Positions 1-11,899 of a DNA stretch of 64,000 nt are shown piece after piece. The translations under genes were made by a program, and so were the position numbers. The DNA is from Bombyx mori (lineage: Eukaryota > Arthropoda > Insecta > Lepidoptera > Bombycidae). Under the pieces are notes generated by a model. The model ran no database searches, was not told the DNA's origin, and saw only the letters and a list, made by a program, of their open reading frames with translations. How positions within the stretch are numbered: position 1 is the stretch's first letter; each line of letters opens with the position of its first letter. The stretch is taken from positions 3,107,501 to 3,171,500 of the forward strand of contig NC_085127.1 in the NCBI RefSeq assembly GCF_030269925.1, given 5' to 3'.

Positions 1-1660
1 AGCTTGAAATATCTCCGGCGCGTCAGCTCTGAAAGACGTGGCATACTCGCGGCAATTAACGCAACATTCTCGCTCGATATCAACACGCGGACTTGAAGAA
101 GACGAAGATTGGAAACACGCTAAGCCTGGATTTGTTCAAACTATCTAACTGTGCCAAGCCAAATGGCAGTTTGCCGTTGCAATTTTTAAATGACCGTGCC
201 AGGCGTCTTGGAGAGCGTTGATGTATCATAGTTCTCCTGTTCTTTGCTTGACAGAGCACAATAAGAATTCGGTCTTCGTTTTAAATGGAGCATCATTCTT
301 AATGTCTTCGTCATCAGAGAATTTATTGTCTACCACGTGATGCGTTTCACCCAAGGAGGCAAAAACATAGAACTCGTAAAGAGAGCATCCCTTATACCTA
401 ACACTATATTAACTATGCTTTATGTATTTATTCATCGGAGAGTTACCACTGTATTATTTCATGACTGGCCTTGGTTTTATTTTGGTTCGCTGGTTTACTT
501 GTGTTTATCAGCATCATTAAGAACCTATTTCAGTCCACTATTGGACTTAGGCCTCTAGCGACACACCACGCAACCGGATACTTGGCCTGTGTTTGTTTCT
601 TTATTATTGATGTTTCAATAGATCTTTGATTTGAAATGTTATGATGCCTCCATTTGCTTCTGGTGACTTTTATTATTAGCTTACTAACTTGAGCGTATCG
701 ACGTGTGTGTGACGATGTGTTTTTGTCGGCTCTATTCAGCCATAGGACACATTTAGTGAAGGCCAACAATATATCGCAAGTACGGCGAATAATAAGCAAT
801 AGGAATATCGATAGTAGGCAGTTTTTGGATTCAAATACTTTGGGCATTGTGCCCAAAAAGGATTATAGTTGCGTGTGTATGTGTCTTGTAGACAGTGATT
901 ATAATAAATGTTGGTTCAGTCATCTATTATTAGTCTGGTAATTTTTGGGGCTCTTCGAAACAATTGACATCAGTTTTATAAGCAACATAAAATTTAATAT
1001 ATGTCTTGCATTGTAAAAAGTCTGACACGATCTTTCGTTGACCAAGCTTTTTCCCTCTGGATTTTATCATCCGACAGTAAAAAATGTGAACTGAGTGTTT
1101 TCCATGGGTTATTTTATCCCATCGTTTTATCATTACGTAATATCGCAAACGTATAATTACGGAATCTACGTTGACAATTGTCAGGGTTCGCCCGTAATGC
1201 GTATGAGAGTATGCGAATACTCGTATTTGAGTCATCTATTATCAAAGGTGGCAATCTGTGCATTTGGACAAAAAATTTTTATTGATATGTCAATACAGAT
1301 TGATTTGAATATAATCGTCTCCTTCAAAGAATACGGTTCAAAACCTGCATTAAATAAAGGTTAATAGTTAACCTGTTATTTATCTAAGATGTCGTTCCGA
1401 AGAGTTTTGTGACTGCCAATCAAATACAAAGTCAATAATTCGTTTTTCTGATTTACCAATCATTGTCCAAAAGTCAGATTGCCGGCTTTGATAATAGTCG
1501 ACTCATTTCAACGTTACATTACATTTATATGACAATAGTGCTTTGCCAACTTTACCTAACGACTGCGACTGTTGCCGCTTTATTTAGAGTAAAAGTTTCA
1601 GAATCACTGAGTTGTGAAAAAGTCGTCTGACTTTTATTATTATCCTAGAAATAGAATATA
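1..1660. other. No gene recognised
   Basis: Low-copy AT-rich DNA. Short open frames on both strands have no splice context or recognisable motifs. Confidence 0.6.
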
Positions 1661-1667
1661 TTCGCTA

Positions 1668-2006
1668 TTACCACAGTGGAATAAAAAATAATAATAGGGG
1701 TGTGACTGTGTTATGGACACGGCCGTTTGTTGTACGTGAATACGTCTCGTAACGGGTAATACAGCCCGATGTCGATACAGAAGCGATTTCATCATCCATC
1801 TGCGTAATTTCAACCGTCCCAGCTGCAGATGTACTGGCACCGTCGTTGATCCGCTCGGCCGCATTCATTACTTTACGTTGCCGGCACTGCTTGACTCGAT
1901 CATATGGTGTTTTATTTGTACCATTCGATTGCTGTTGAGATGCCCTTTCCAACCGTATACGATCTCTGTATTTCGATTTGGCTTTTCGACGCTTATAGGC
2001 CGACAT
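1668..2006 (-). CDS. Small basic open frame, unidentified
   Basis: 112 codons from ATG at 2006 (MSAYKRRKAKSKYRDRIRLE; TPYDRVKQCRQRKVMNAAER), rich in Arg/Lys/Gln then Ser/Thr. The repeated R-x-R-Q-R-K pattern resembles N-termini of some insect transposon proteins. The last ~20 codons (PLLLFFIPLW) look non-coding. No splice partner was found. Confidence 0.3.
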   Translation of the reverse strand: MSAYKRRKAKSKYRDRIRLERASQQQSNGTNKTPYDRVKQCRQRKVMNAAERINDGASTSAAGTVEITQMDDEIASVSTSGCITRYETYSRTTNGRVHNTVTPLLLFFIPLW

Positions 2007-2079
2007 TATATATTTTTTGATATTTTTATTTTATTTGAACACCTTATTATATTCACAGTTACAATTTTACACTAATGTT

Positions 2080-3455
2080 ATATATATAATTTATTAGTTA
2101 TATCGATAGATTTTGACGAGAGCTGACGATTGAAACTTGAATGAACGTCGTAGCTTCACCGAGTCGAAAGTTATTCTAAATGGAAATCTCGATACGCAGC
2201 AAAATGACCTTCAAAATGGCGGGGCTGCCCCCTCCCCCGCGCGCGATGTGTTACAGTCCTTACTTAGCGTAATAAATTCTTTGATTCTTTAGCTATCCAG
2301 TGGTTTAACTGAAATTTGGATGGAGATGATAGATATGTAGCTACAACACTAAACTGTACCCCCATTTTGTTATCATTCCTTTTTTTGGATTGCGTCCCTA
2401 TGGAAGTAATTTTAAAGACGTATTCACGTTTCATTATAAAGTACGCTAAATACTAAAATTACCTCAAAACGGATGGGTAATGTAATGTTACAATAATAGG
2501 AGGGTATCCAAATAATATAATACTTGTTAGGTACCATCTCAATTATCAGAGATGAGGAATCCGTTTTAAAGTACTAAAAACTACGTGGGCTAGACCGAAC
2601 CGTGGTGGCTTGTGTCAGTCTCCGTGATGGAGGTTTTCACCATAAGCCGTAGTAGTGTTTGCCAGCCGAAGAACGTGAAGTTAATGCCGAGATTCGACGC
2701 TTTTTATGAGACCATCATCATTTGTCGCAACATTATAACCTTATCTGGTGATTGATCAGAAATATAAAGTTAACGAATGCTTCGCTCAGAATGGATCATT
2801 GTTCATATAAAGTTTGCGCTTACTACAAAAATATTGGTCAGGAAAAATCTTGAGTGACCTCAAGACTTGATATGCGTTACCTGTAGATAAGCGTTGAAGA
2901 AATTGAATGTGATTCTACATCGTGTATCTCCAATGAGTACTACAGTGATGTTCTGATATTTTTATTGATTCTTCTGCTGGTTGTAATATACGAGCAAGGC
3001 CGAAGATACAATCGTCTTATTTTTTTTTTGTACTAACTTCAAAATATTTCATTGCAGTTATGCCGTGGCGGACAGAAGATAATATTAATGGTATGGTAGG
3101 TTGCAAAAGCTCGATAAAACTTGTCACATTTTTCTTGCACGATCACTTGCACATTAAATGATGAAATTAATTTGTGGTTTTATTTTAAAACATCATAATA
3201 AAAATTGTTGATCTCAGAAAATACTATCGGATATTAAATCAAAACCTTGATTGTTTGGGCTGCGAACCGTCTACCTAACGTGGGGTAACGTCTTATTAGG
3301 ACTTCCTTTTCTTATTCCTTCTTCAATCTAAATCCACCCCGTCTGTTGACGTTCCAAGTGAAAACTACGCAAAAGCGTAAGAGTACAACTGTGCAACAAC
3401 AACAACCAAGCATGCGGAAAAAATTAAAACATGCTAGTGCTAAAAACAAAAGTTT
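2080..3455. other. No gene recognised
   Basis: AT-rich. A C-rich patch (GGGGCTGCCCCCTCCCCCGC near 2220) is the only notable feature. Confidence 0.6.
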
Positions 3456-3696
3456 ACTGGTGGTAGGACCACTTGTGAGTCCGCGCGGGTAGATACCACC
3501 AGCCGCCTATTTCTGCCGTGAAGCAGTAATGCGTTTCGGTTTGAAGGAACTATACTTGAGAGTGAGACCTTAGAACTTATATCTCAGGGTGGGTGGTGCA
3601 TTTGCTTTGTTGATGTCTATGGACTCCAGTAACCACTTAATACCAGGTGGGCTGTGAGCTCGTCCACCCATCTAAGCAATAAAAATAAAAAAAAAC
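3456..3696 (+). repeat. Bm1, head-less
   Basis: ACTGGTGGTAGGACCACTTG to CTAAGCAATAAAAATAAAA. Confidence 0.88.
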
Positions 3697-4082
3697 GTTT
3701 TGATTATAGTTTATCAATCAGCACATAGACTCGCTAGTGAGAAAATTCAAAAGTGCATCAAAGAACTTCGGATGAGTCAATAAGTTTATCATTTTCTCAG
3801 TAAGTACCAAATACATTTAAACACAAAACGTGATATGTCGAAGCGATTTCGAGGTATTTTTTTTGAATGATTACGTACATATTGCAATCGCATCGGTGAT
3901 GACTAACTCTGTTTCTTGGCTAATAGTGGGACAAAGTTAGTAAATATCGCCATCTAGTGAGGAGCAGACAACCGGGAAAGTTCGACTTCGGGCCAAAACG
4001 CCCTACGCACGGGAGGGCGTAAGAAAACGGGAGGGAAAATTGATCCCAAAGGCGAAAGGTGAAATGGAACATTGTGAATTTT

Positions 4083-4582
4083 TTTTTTTATCCTATCTAT
4101 GCTGATAGCCTTCAGAGGCTGTTTCAGCTTCACCCTAACGTGTGTAGGTGAGCTCACGGGGCTCAAACCGGAGTGTTGCTAACACTGACCCTAGCAAGAG
4201 CAGTGCTTCGCAGAATCTACCACCGGATCGGAAACGCGACCCACTGAGAAGATCCGGCGAGAAATTCAGTGGGCTGTGTCTATGGGTTAATTCGCTCGTC
4301 GAGCCTTTCGCCGCAAGTGACGGATTCGACGAGGTGACCGGTGCTTGTGGTCCCTAAAAGCACCGTTAATGGATCGGGAGGATCCGTAATGACGTGCTTT
4401 GGGCGACGTCGACTGTTTACCATTCGGGCTACAGGATCGGGTATGTTTCCAGCGGCCACGACAAGAGGGTTCTCATGTCGTGCCGCCTTCTCGAAATGGC
4501 GCAATGATGCCGACTGTAGATACTTACTGATAGAGTCGAGCTCCAGGTCATCGAGGAGATCCACGTTCCTCAGGAACATTTT
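4083..4582 (-). mobile_element. Jockey-like LINE 3' end fragment
   Basis: Minus-oriented, from poly-T at 4083 through the hairpin and 3' UTR into RT coding (MFLRNVDLLDDLELDSISKY; ASLRHFEKAARHENPLVVAA; frame 4579-4280). Same family as 23.6-24.36 kb; frameshifted near the C-terminus. Confidence 0.85.
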
Positions 4583-4684
4583 GCACTAGGGAGTACGGAA
4601 CAACATTCTATGACCACTTTGTTCTTTATTTAATAGATAATCTAATTTGGAATGGAAATCAAATAGCTCTATTTGAAATACATA

Positions 4685-6003
4685 CTTAGTCTGGCCATAA
4701 ATACTGTTACAATTAAAAATAAATAAAAATTCTATTGGCAATAACATTTATTACTTTTACAATGTGTTAGTTTAATACATAAATATAAAACAATTTAAAG
4801 TATAAAAAGCTTATTCGAAGTGGTCTCCATTGGCTGCAATACAGTCCTTTAAACGTTGAGGCCAATTATCAATAGAAGCACGCACTCTTTCCATGGGAAA
4901 ATTTTTCACTGTCAATCGCACGGATTGTTTTAGGGACTCAAAATTATCATGGCGTTTAGAGCAAGCCGTGCTCTCTAAAACTGACCATAAATCATAATCC
5001 AGCGGATTAAGATCGGGACTAGATGACGGTCAGTCTTCAGCTCTGATGAAGTCCGAAACGTTCGTTTCCAATCAAGACTGCGTAGACCGAGCTTTATGAC
5101 CTAGCGCCGAGTCTTGCTGGAAGGACCATTCTTGATTATTGAACATGGCGTTGTTAAGGGGCTTCACTATCTTCTCAATATTCACTATCTTCTCAATATA
5201 GAATGGTATCTTGATACACTTGTGCCGATGTTTTGATACCTTTTTCACAAAAGTATGGCTCAGTCACTCTTTCATAGCTAATACCCCACCAAACCATCAC
5301 TGAAGTCGGATAGTGCCCACATTGCACTCTGTCGACTAATTGGGAAGCTTCCTTAGAGCTTTGAGCATAAATACGGTCATTTTGTTTGTTAAAATGTTGC
5401 TCAATTGTAAAAATTTCCTCATCCGTAAACAAAAGTTTTCTATGACCTCCCTTTGCGTACCGCTTCAGTAGTAGTTTCGATTTTACCACCCTATTCTCTT
5501 TTAAATTATCAGTTAAGAAATGACCAGTACGTCTCTTATAGGCTGCAAGTCCTAAGTCATCTTTTAAAATACGCGACATGGTTCTAGGTGCTATCTTCAT
5601 CTCCCGAGATAAAATCTTTTGCTTTCGGACAGGATTTCTTCGAATTCTTCCCCTTACTGCTTGACCATCTTTTTCGTACGAACACTACGTGGACGGCCAG
5701 ATCTTTTTCTGTCACAAACAGAGGAGGTCTGTGCACCTATTAATAGCCTGGTACACAAACATTTTACTAATACCAAGCGTATGGAGAGTTTTAAAAATTG
5801 CATTTGGCTCCATACCTACTTTGTGTAATGCAATCACAGCGATTCGATTCTCTTTATCACCCCACCCCATTTTAATATTGCAAAATGTATTGGCGCAAAA
5901 ATGAGAAAACTTAATGAGCTATCATATAAAAATGACAGATTCCAAATTCAAATGTAATATTTTGTTTATTTTTAATTGCAACAGTATTTATGACCAGACT
6001 AAG
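4685..6003 (-). mobile_element. maT-type Tc1/mariner transposon with both terminal repeats
   Basis: Inverted repeats of about 37 bases (CTTAGTCTGGYCATAAATAC...) bound a 1319-base element, each end next to TA, the expected target duplication. The ends are well preserved although the transposase is broken. Confidence 0.9.
4811..5870 (-). pseudogene. Broken maT (DD37D) transposase
   Basis: Reads from ATG at 5870 (MGWGDKENRIAVIALHKVGM) to a stop at 4813-4811. The DDE elements are visible: first Asp in LLFTDEE; second in FQQDSA; the third, 37 residues later, in SPDLNPLDYD. That spacing marks maT rather than DD34D mariner. Breaks: TGA replaces the expected Trp at 5072-5074 and at 5030-5032, an 18-base direct duplication lies at 5165-5200, and the total length is not a multiple of three. 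The longest surviving frame is 5600-5193. It is not functional as it stands; the element could move only by trans-mobilisation. Confidence 0.88.
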
Positions 6004-6429
6004 TATAGCTGAAGAATTAAATACCTTTTAGTTCTATAATATTATGAATACTTTAATATAGGCTAATTAAAAATTAAAATAAATTAGATAAGTCATAAAT
6101 CTGGTTGTTTTTTCTTCTCCTTTATTCTAAATACATACCTAGTTTATCTAAATACCAAGATGGGGTTGGATGGATTTTTACTGTGCTATCCTAGTATTGT
6201 TGCAGTCTGACATACTTCAGCAAAGACAATGGTTAAAACATTTTTTCAATCAGTATGTACTTATAAGAACAGGCCTGCGTTGCCAAACAATAATTTAGAT
6301 GTGTTCGTATAATTGTTGCTATATGGATTTCGTCTTTGCAGCCATTATTTCCCTAACAAACAGGTAGCGGCTTGGTTGTCTGCCATTGGTTGACGTCAGT
6401 GAAAAACCAGGACTCATGTAAGCTGTGCT

Positions 6430-6480
6430 CCTTTTTTATTGCTCCTTGTAGGCAGACGAGCATACGGCCCAACTGGTGGA
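6430..6480 (-). repeat. CR1/Jockey-like LINE tail, very short
   Basis: TTTTTTATTGCTCCTTGTAG then GCAGACGAGCATACGGCCCA; broken off by the Bm1 fragment at 6492. Confidence 0.7.
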
Positions 6481-6491
6481 AGTACTTTTTA

Positions 6492-6729
6492 ATGGTGGTA
6501 GGACCTCTTGTGAGTCCGCGCGGGTAGGTACCACCGCCCTGCCTATTTCTGCCGTGAAGCAGTAATGCGTTTCGGTTTGAAGGGTGGGGCAGCCGTTGTA
6601 ACTATACTGAGATCTTAGAACTTTATCTCTAGGTGGGTGGCGCATTTATAGATATCCATGGGCTCCAGTAACCACTTAATACCAGGTGGGCTGTGAGCCC
6701 GTCCACCCATCTAATAAATAAATAAAAAA
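6492..6729 (+). repeat. Bm1, head-less
   Basis: ATGGTGGTAGGACCTCTTGT to the A-rich tail; fused end to end with two LINE-tail pieces. Confidence 0.88.
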
Positions 6730-6862
6730 ATGTAGTTACCGTCGCCCATGGACTTTAGCAATGCCAAGGGCAGAACCAAGCCACTGCCTACCATTAAGTA
6801 CTCTCCACAAGCCTCGTTTGAAGAAGGATATGTCATAGAGCTCGGGAAACACCGCTTGCTTT
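6728..6862 (-). repeat. CR1/Jockey-like LINE tail
   Basis: Minus-oriented tail (ACCGTCGCCCATGGACTTTA, CCACTGCCTACC) plus the end of the RT frame (AGTACTCTCCACAAGCC). Confidence 0.8.
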
Positions 6863-6974
6863 CGTTTTTATCCTTAAAAAAATTATACAAAAAATTCAAA
6901 ATTTTAATAGCAATTTGAATTTAGCAGTGTAGCATGAATTTTGAAATAAAAACTATACTTGATTGTATAAATCT

Positions 6975-6980
6975 TTTATT
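6975..6980 (-). terminator. RpL17 polyadenylation signal
   Basis: AATAAA on the minus strand, 12 bases after the RpL17 stop codon. A short 3' UTR is normal for a ribosomal protein gene. Confidence 0.8.
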
Positions 6981-6992
6981 TAACCCTTATGT

Positions 6993-7202
6993 CTATTCCC
7001 TCATCATCTTCTCCTTTTGACGCGCAAGCTTTTTCTTGGAAAGCTTTTTCTTCGCTGGGGCATCATCAGTAGGGGCTACCCTAGCGACAGCATCTTCGCG
7101 TTCGCTGAGACATACTTCGATGTGGCAGGGAGACGACATGTAGGGGTTGATGCGACCGTGAGCACGGTATGTACGTCTGCGTAGGCAGGGCGCGCGATTT
7201 AC
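6993..7202 (-). CDS. RpL17: RpL17 coding exon 3 with stop
   Basis: Acceptor TTTTGTTGCAG. Encodes residues 119-187 ([20 protein letters not shown], then a basic tail ending KEKMMRE) and stop TAG at 6995-6993. Confidence 0.96.
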   Translation of the reverse strand, partial: VNRAPCLRRRTYRAHGRINPYMSSPCHIEVCLSEREDAVARVAPTDDAPAKKKLSKKKLARQKEKMMRE

Positions 7203-10200
7203 CTGCAACAAAACTTTCATTACACGATGTCCACTAAGGAAACTCGCCTTCAGACATAGACATGGCAATGTAGACAAAATCGTCAAAGACTCCTTTGCAT
7301 CGCATCATGGATGTCCTAGCTTTCAAACTGGAATGTTAACACTGCTTTGCACAAAGGCAGGTCTAGTTCGCCAAATGCTAATATTCACAAATTCTATAGT
7401 TCTTAATCTTGAATGCAACCACAATTTTTTTCCTGCTTATCGTTGGACGGGTTTGGTGAGTTCACGTGACTTAACCTTCTTTTTTTTTTTTTATTGCTTA
7501 GATGGATGGACGAGGTCACAGCCCACCTGGTGTTAAGTGGTTACTGGAGCCCATAGACATCTACAACGTAAATGCGCCACCCACCTCGAGATATAAGTTC
7601 TAAGATCTCAGTATAGTTACAATGGCTACCCCACCCTTCGAACCGAAACGCATTACTGCTTCACGGCGGAAATAGGCGGGGTGGTGGTACCTACCCGTGC
7701 GGACTCCCAAGAGGTCCTACCACCAGTATACAGTAACCTGAGAGAGCTTGCTGACACTAGCCTTAGCAATAGTGCTTTGATGAATCTACCACTGAGAATA
7801 TCTGGCGAAAGTCTCAGGTTGTGTCTATGAGTAAGGTCGCACGAGAACATTGACCAGTTCATGGAAGAGCCTAATAGCACCGAGTGGAACAGTATGGTGT
7901 GTAGCAAGTTTACATGTTTACATCGTGGATGGGCAATTATACCTTCTCTCAACTACTATAAGTAAATCATGCATGCGTTCTGACAGCAATTTCACCAATG
8001 GATCCTCCTACCTTCTCTCTCATATCTCAAAAATTTAAATTTAATATTGCTTTAAAACAAATAGTACATTTCGTCTGTACAGATGTGCTTTGAATCCAAG
8101 ATATTGCTGTAAGAATTTTGGTATGTGTATTACGGTTCATAAATTGTATAAATAACTCCTACAAATAACTGTATATCAGAAACCAACTCACACCGATAAA
8201 CAAATGGTAAATGCCATCATCATCTAAGCCAGTTAGTTATCCACTGTAGATTTATCTTTGCCACAAAGAGAATGAGGCATTTGTGGCACTCAACGCCTAG
8301 GGCTGAACTGGGACAAGAAAAGCACATGTTTAATGTGCACACAAACTCCAGTATTCCAGCTATATATCAAGGGCACATATATACACAAGGTTGGCCACAC
8401 ATTTAGGATTACATAGGTATATATATCGTCTTTTTGCATTAAAAGTGTACAATTTTCAACTATATTCAAAATTAAGTTAATATGTGGAATCATTTGGTAT
8501 CGCCAGTATTTTTCTCATAAATACTGTCAAAAGAGTGTAATTTTGTTTTATTTTATTTTTTTAGTTTACCTATGTTTTGACTACTATTGAGAAAATTAAT
8601 ACATACATAATTTTATCTTACTTTATAAGACAGATAATGTAGCTGGTAAAAAATAAAAGTTGGAAAGATGATTAATTTAATTAAAAATATCACATGTTAA
8701 ACCTTTAAAACACTCTCCTGTAAAATTAGTAAGTTTTGAGATTTATACAGTTTAAATGCGAGAAGACGATATGTGAACATAATATTTCAAACAAGAAACT
8801 AGGCCAAAACTAAAATCTGTTCAGTGTGAGATACCGTTGTCTGTATTTCTATAACTGGAACTCCTGTATCAGAGCACAGACCTCAAAAGAGACACAATCC
8901 ATCAGAACTAAGGGGAGGGGTCCATCTAGTGTTTTAGATTATAAAAATCAATTTCACATCTATGAAATGTCCAAAACGTGTGTAAATGGAGTTTTAAAAA
9001 ATATAAGGTGTTGCAAAGTCACAGTCCTAATGCAGAACAACACAGTGCTAGCTTTCAGATCAAATATTCTTGAGCCCAACTGATTGTCTGTCTGGCTTTT
9101 TTGTGTACAAAACTCCTAATGGGTACCCAGAACTGCTTACAAAATATCTGTATAGCATCGGTCACTCTTCAGGGTGGCATCGAGATAAAACACATAAGTT
9201 TTCCCCACTGGATACACATTGGAAAATAAATGGAAATAACAAAACAAGAAGCCACTGAGCCATTTCATAAAGATCATACAAGAAAAAAGCAAAATTTCAT
9301 GGAAAGACAAAGAAAATTTTACTCAAAGACAATATCTACCTCCTAAAGAGTTTAAGGTAATTATCAAGTCAATCTATGAAGATGAAGATCTATCAAGAAA
9401 ACATATTGACCCGGTGCTCTGTAATTGTGCTAAGCATAATATTAGATTTGACAAAATCAAAGCACATGCACACTAATGGAATCTTAGTTCATTTTAGGTA
9501 CAATGCTGTCTTTAAAAAAAAAAGCCTATCTTTAACAAAGTAGATCGTTGGTTCTTATCGAATACTTCGGATCTTCCATTGTGAAGTTACAAGAAAACTC
9601 AAGTAAGAAATACTGCTAGACCTCAAAATACTATTAACTATTAGTGTGAAAAACATATATTTAAATATATTTTTTAAGTATAAACAATTATAATATAATT
9701 AACTTATTAATTAAACCAAAATATTAAATTTTTTAGTCAGCAAAAATTTTGTTACATTACAAAATCTATAGTACAAATGGGAAATGGGGCTAATATAAAA
9801 TTGGAATTAAACTTAGTGCAATGTAACAACTAGCTAACCTTACTTCATATTCTATTACTTTCGAATTTTTATTAAAAACATTATTTCATTCATTACCACC
9901 TTCTTCCATAGAAAAAAATTACTAATTTAAGAAAACTAATGATTTTTTCTGATTGTCAGTAACAATGACTTGGAAGCATTCCTTGAATGTTCAATTAGTA
10001 ATTGTAACTATTGCTGTTTGCCTTTTGAAACCAGCATAAACAAAAATGTAAAAGCTGGCAAGCTAAAAGGCACATTAAAAGTTTTTCTTAAAGTTTACTC
10101 AAACAAGTAAATATTGCCACAGGTAGGTACCACCACCCTGCCTGTTTGCAAAGTTTCTTGCATACCTTAATGTCTAGTACCATAGCATACCTGGTTAAAT

Positions 10201-11037
10201 TAAACTAAATTGCGAGAAATAGGAAAGCCAGTTGCAACTAACAATATATATTGCTAACTAAGATGCCTATACAGACTATAAATTAATTTAAACCCAAATT
10301 TGTATATAAACTTTTGTAATGTCACTAGTTTCACTCGTTTTTCTTGTACAATAGCTCTATCAGACATTATGGCTATAAAAATGTATCCCCACCCATCTGT
10401 ACAATAAATACAATGCTTGTAAACTAACAAATAAAATATGAATAATAACTTTATTAGTGGCAATTACTATTTTATGCTCAGATAATTTCGAGATCGAACA
10501 TACCTGAATGTGGTCGATAACTAGCCTGTCAACGTCCAAAGTTTTGTTGTCAGCGTTTGATTCAGCGTTCCTCAATAACTGCAAGAGGAATTCGGCGGAT
10601 TTCTTGGGCCAGCGACCCTGTGTTGTGCCAAACTGCTTTGCTTGAGCACAGCGACCAACGCCGCCGTTGAAGCGACGGAATGGAATACACTCTTTCTTTT
10701 CAATCACGTTTTTGAGGTAACGAACAGCACGACGGAGCGGCATCTTTCTGATTGCCATTGCGGTCTCATATGTGTTCTGAAAATTAGAAGTTTGATACTA
10801 CAGTAACTGCTGACTGTAAGGAGACATTTAATTTCATTATGTATTTTAAGAATCGTACATTGAATTTTTTATTGTAAAGGGCGATCTCTGTAATAAAATT
10901 AGTCCATGTGCAATGTTCAGTTAGTAAATACAAATTATACAAGCATAATAACAGACCTTAAAGTGAACACGGAGGTTTGAACCACGCGCTTTGCATGATT
11001 TCGCAGGGTTATCCGGCTCCCGAGAGTAACGACCCAT
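6993..11037 (-). CDS. RpL17: Ribosomal protein L17 (uL22), three coding exons
   Basis: Large-subunit ribosomal protein uL22, which lines the peptide exit tunnel. Coding exons on the minus strand are 11037-10957 (27 codons, starts [15 protein letters not shown]), 10776-10504 (91 codons) and 7202-6993 (69 codons plus TAG). Both introns are phase 0 with GT/AG ends, and the join gives 187 residues, the usual eukaryotic length. Family landmarks seen directly are [61 protein letters not shown] and a Lys-rich C-terminal tail. AATAAA lies just after the stop. A good acceptor (TCTGTGTTTCAG, exon from 11045) precedes the ATG by 8 bases, so a non-coding 5' exon probably lies upstream; I could not place it. 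The reading frame is intact with no sign of pseudogenisation. Confidence 0.97.
7481..7728 (-). repeat. Bm1, head-less, in RpL17 intron
   Basis: Poly-T then ATTGCTTAGATGGATGGACG through GAGGTCCTACCACCAGT; same orientation as RpL17. Confidence 0.9.
7742..7850 (-). repeat. Decayed Jockey-like LINE tail
   Basis: ACACTAGCCTTAGCAATAG and AATCTACCACTGAGAA match the family 3' UTR; gapped and old. In the RpL17 last intron. Confidence 0.6.
8826..9475 (+). pseudogene. Possible decayed coding sequence, unidentified
   Basis: On the strand opposite RpL17, inside its last intron, protein-like runs occur in shifting frames. One runs from 8826 and contains [14 protein letters not shown]; a second, from about 9070, contains [18 protein letters not shown]; a third near 9345-9475 contains [20 protein letters not shown] and [17 protein letters not shown], then a stop. 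The runs are collinear but broken by stops and shifts, as in a dead processed copy or transposon gene. I do not recognise the family. Chance open frames in AT-rich DNA are the alternative. Confidence 0.3.
10504..10776 (-). CDS. RpL17: RpL17 coding exon 2
   Basis: Acceptor CTAATTTTCAG, donor GTATGT, both phase 0. It encodes residues 28-118, including the strongly conserved central block with VGRCAQAKQ and [10 protein letters not shown]. Confidence 0.96.
10957..11037 (-). CDS. RpL17: RpL17 coding exon 1
   Basis: Start codon at 11037-11035. The exon ends TTTAAG before donor GTCTGT, phase 0. It encodes residues 1-27 of the 187-residue protein. Confidence 0.95.
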
Positions 11038-11605
11038 AATTATTTCTGAAACACAGAGCGGCTTTTACGTTCCGGACGCTAGACAACAAACTTAGGTTAA
11101 CAATTTGATACCATGCCATTTCACAGAAAGAACTAAATAAACACAGAAACAGCGAGGATACACAGCAGATATGCGCACTAGAATCAGATTTAATTCAAAA
11201 CTCAAGCCTTTTTACGATTAAAATGGATTTTATCAAACACGAAACCAACCTCTCAAGAGAAAATATGACAAGAAAAGGAATAATCAAATCTATTTTGACG
11301 TGAAAATGTCTGACATTGACAAATACTTCAGTGTTGCTAAAGTTTAAAAAGGCTCAATGGTACAACAACTGAAACTAGGCCGAGTGCATATTGTGCGTAT
11401 GATTGATAAAATTCCTTACATCTTGATTATTTTATTCTAGATATAACGTCAGACAAAAAGATACACTTTATTTTTTAGACCACGAAAAATATCAGAAGAT
11501 AGATTATAGTGAGAAGAAGAGAAATACAGCACAATTTATCCAGGAACAATATAGGATCGCTAAATAATGAAATACAGATATAAAATATTACGTATTCTTT
11601 GTAAA

Positions 11606-11722
11606 TAAGGTAGGCAGCGGCTTGGCTCTGCTCCTGGCATTACTGAAGTCCACGGGCGACGGTAAACACTCACCATCAGGTGGGCCGTATGCTCGTCTGC
11701 CTACAAGGGCAATAAAAAAATA
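11606..11722 (+). repeat. CR1/Jockey-like LINE tail
   Basis: GGTAGGCAGCGGCTTGGCTC through CTACAAGGGCAATAAAAAA; upstream of RpL17. Confidence 0.85.
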
Positions 11723-11807
11723 ATTAATTATACCATATTGGACAAACATGCAAATGAGGTAAATGAACAGAAAAAGTTGTGTAAAATTATTCAAATATGG
11801 CGATTAC

Positions 11808-11895
11808 TTACGAAGCTAAGCCTTTGAGTCAGTCCACCTACCCTGGCGAAGCTGAAATGGCTTCCGGGCCATCAGCAATCCTTCCAAAATGGAAC
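11808..11895 (+). repeat. Jockey-like LINE terminal hairpin relic
   Basis: Contains GCTGAAATGGCTTCCGGGCC ATCAGC, the family 3' hairpin, after a short CACCTACCCTGGCG stretch. Lies upstream of RpL17. Confidence 0.5.
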
Positions 11896-11899
11896 GGTA

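Larger units (their letters stand above)
7203..10503 (-). other. RpL17 last intron (3.3 kb) with repeat relics
   Basis: GT-AG intron, far longer than the 180-base first coding intron. It holds a minus-oriented Bm1 (7481-7728), a decayed Jockey-like LINE tail (7742-7850) and a possible degenerate coding remnant (8826-9475). The rest is AT-rich with nothing recognised. Confidence 0.85.

Noticed and set aside
8171..8226. C/D-box snoRNA in the RpL17 intron (TGATGA and CTGA on the minus strand); vertebrate RPL17 introns host such RNAs
   Set aside because: The boxes are only about 40 bases apart and no terminal stem forms, so two short motifs are not enough.
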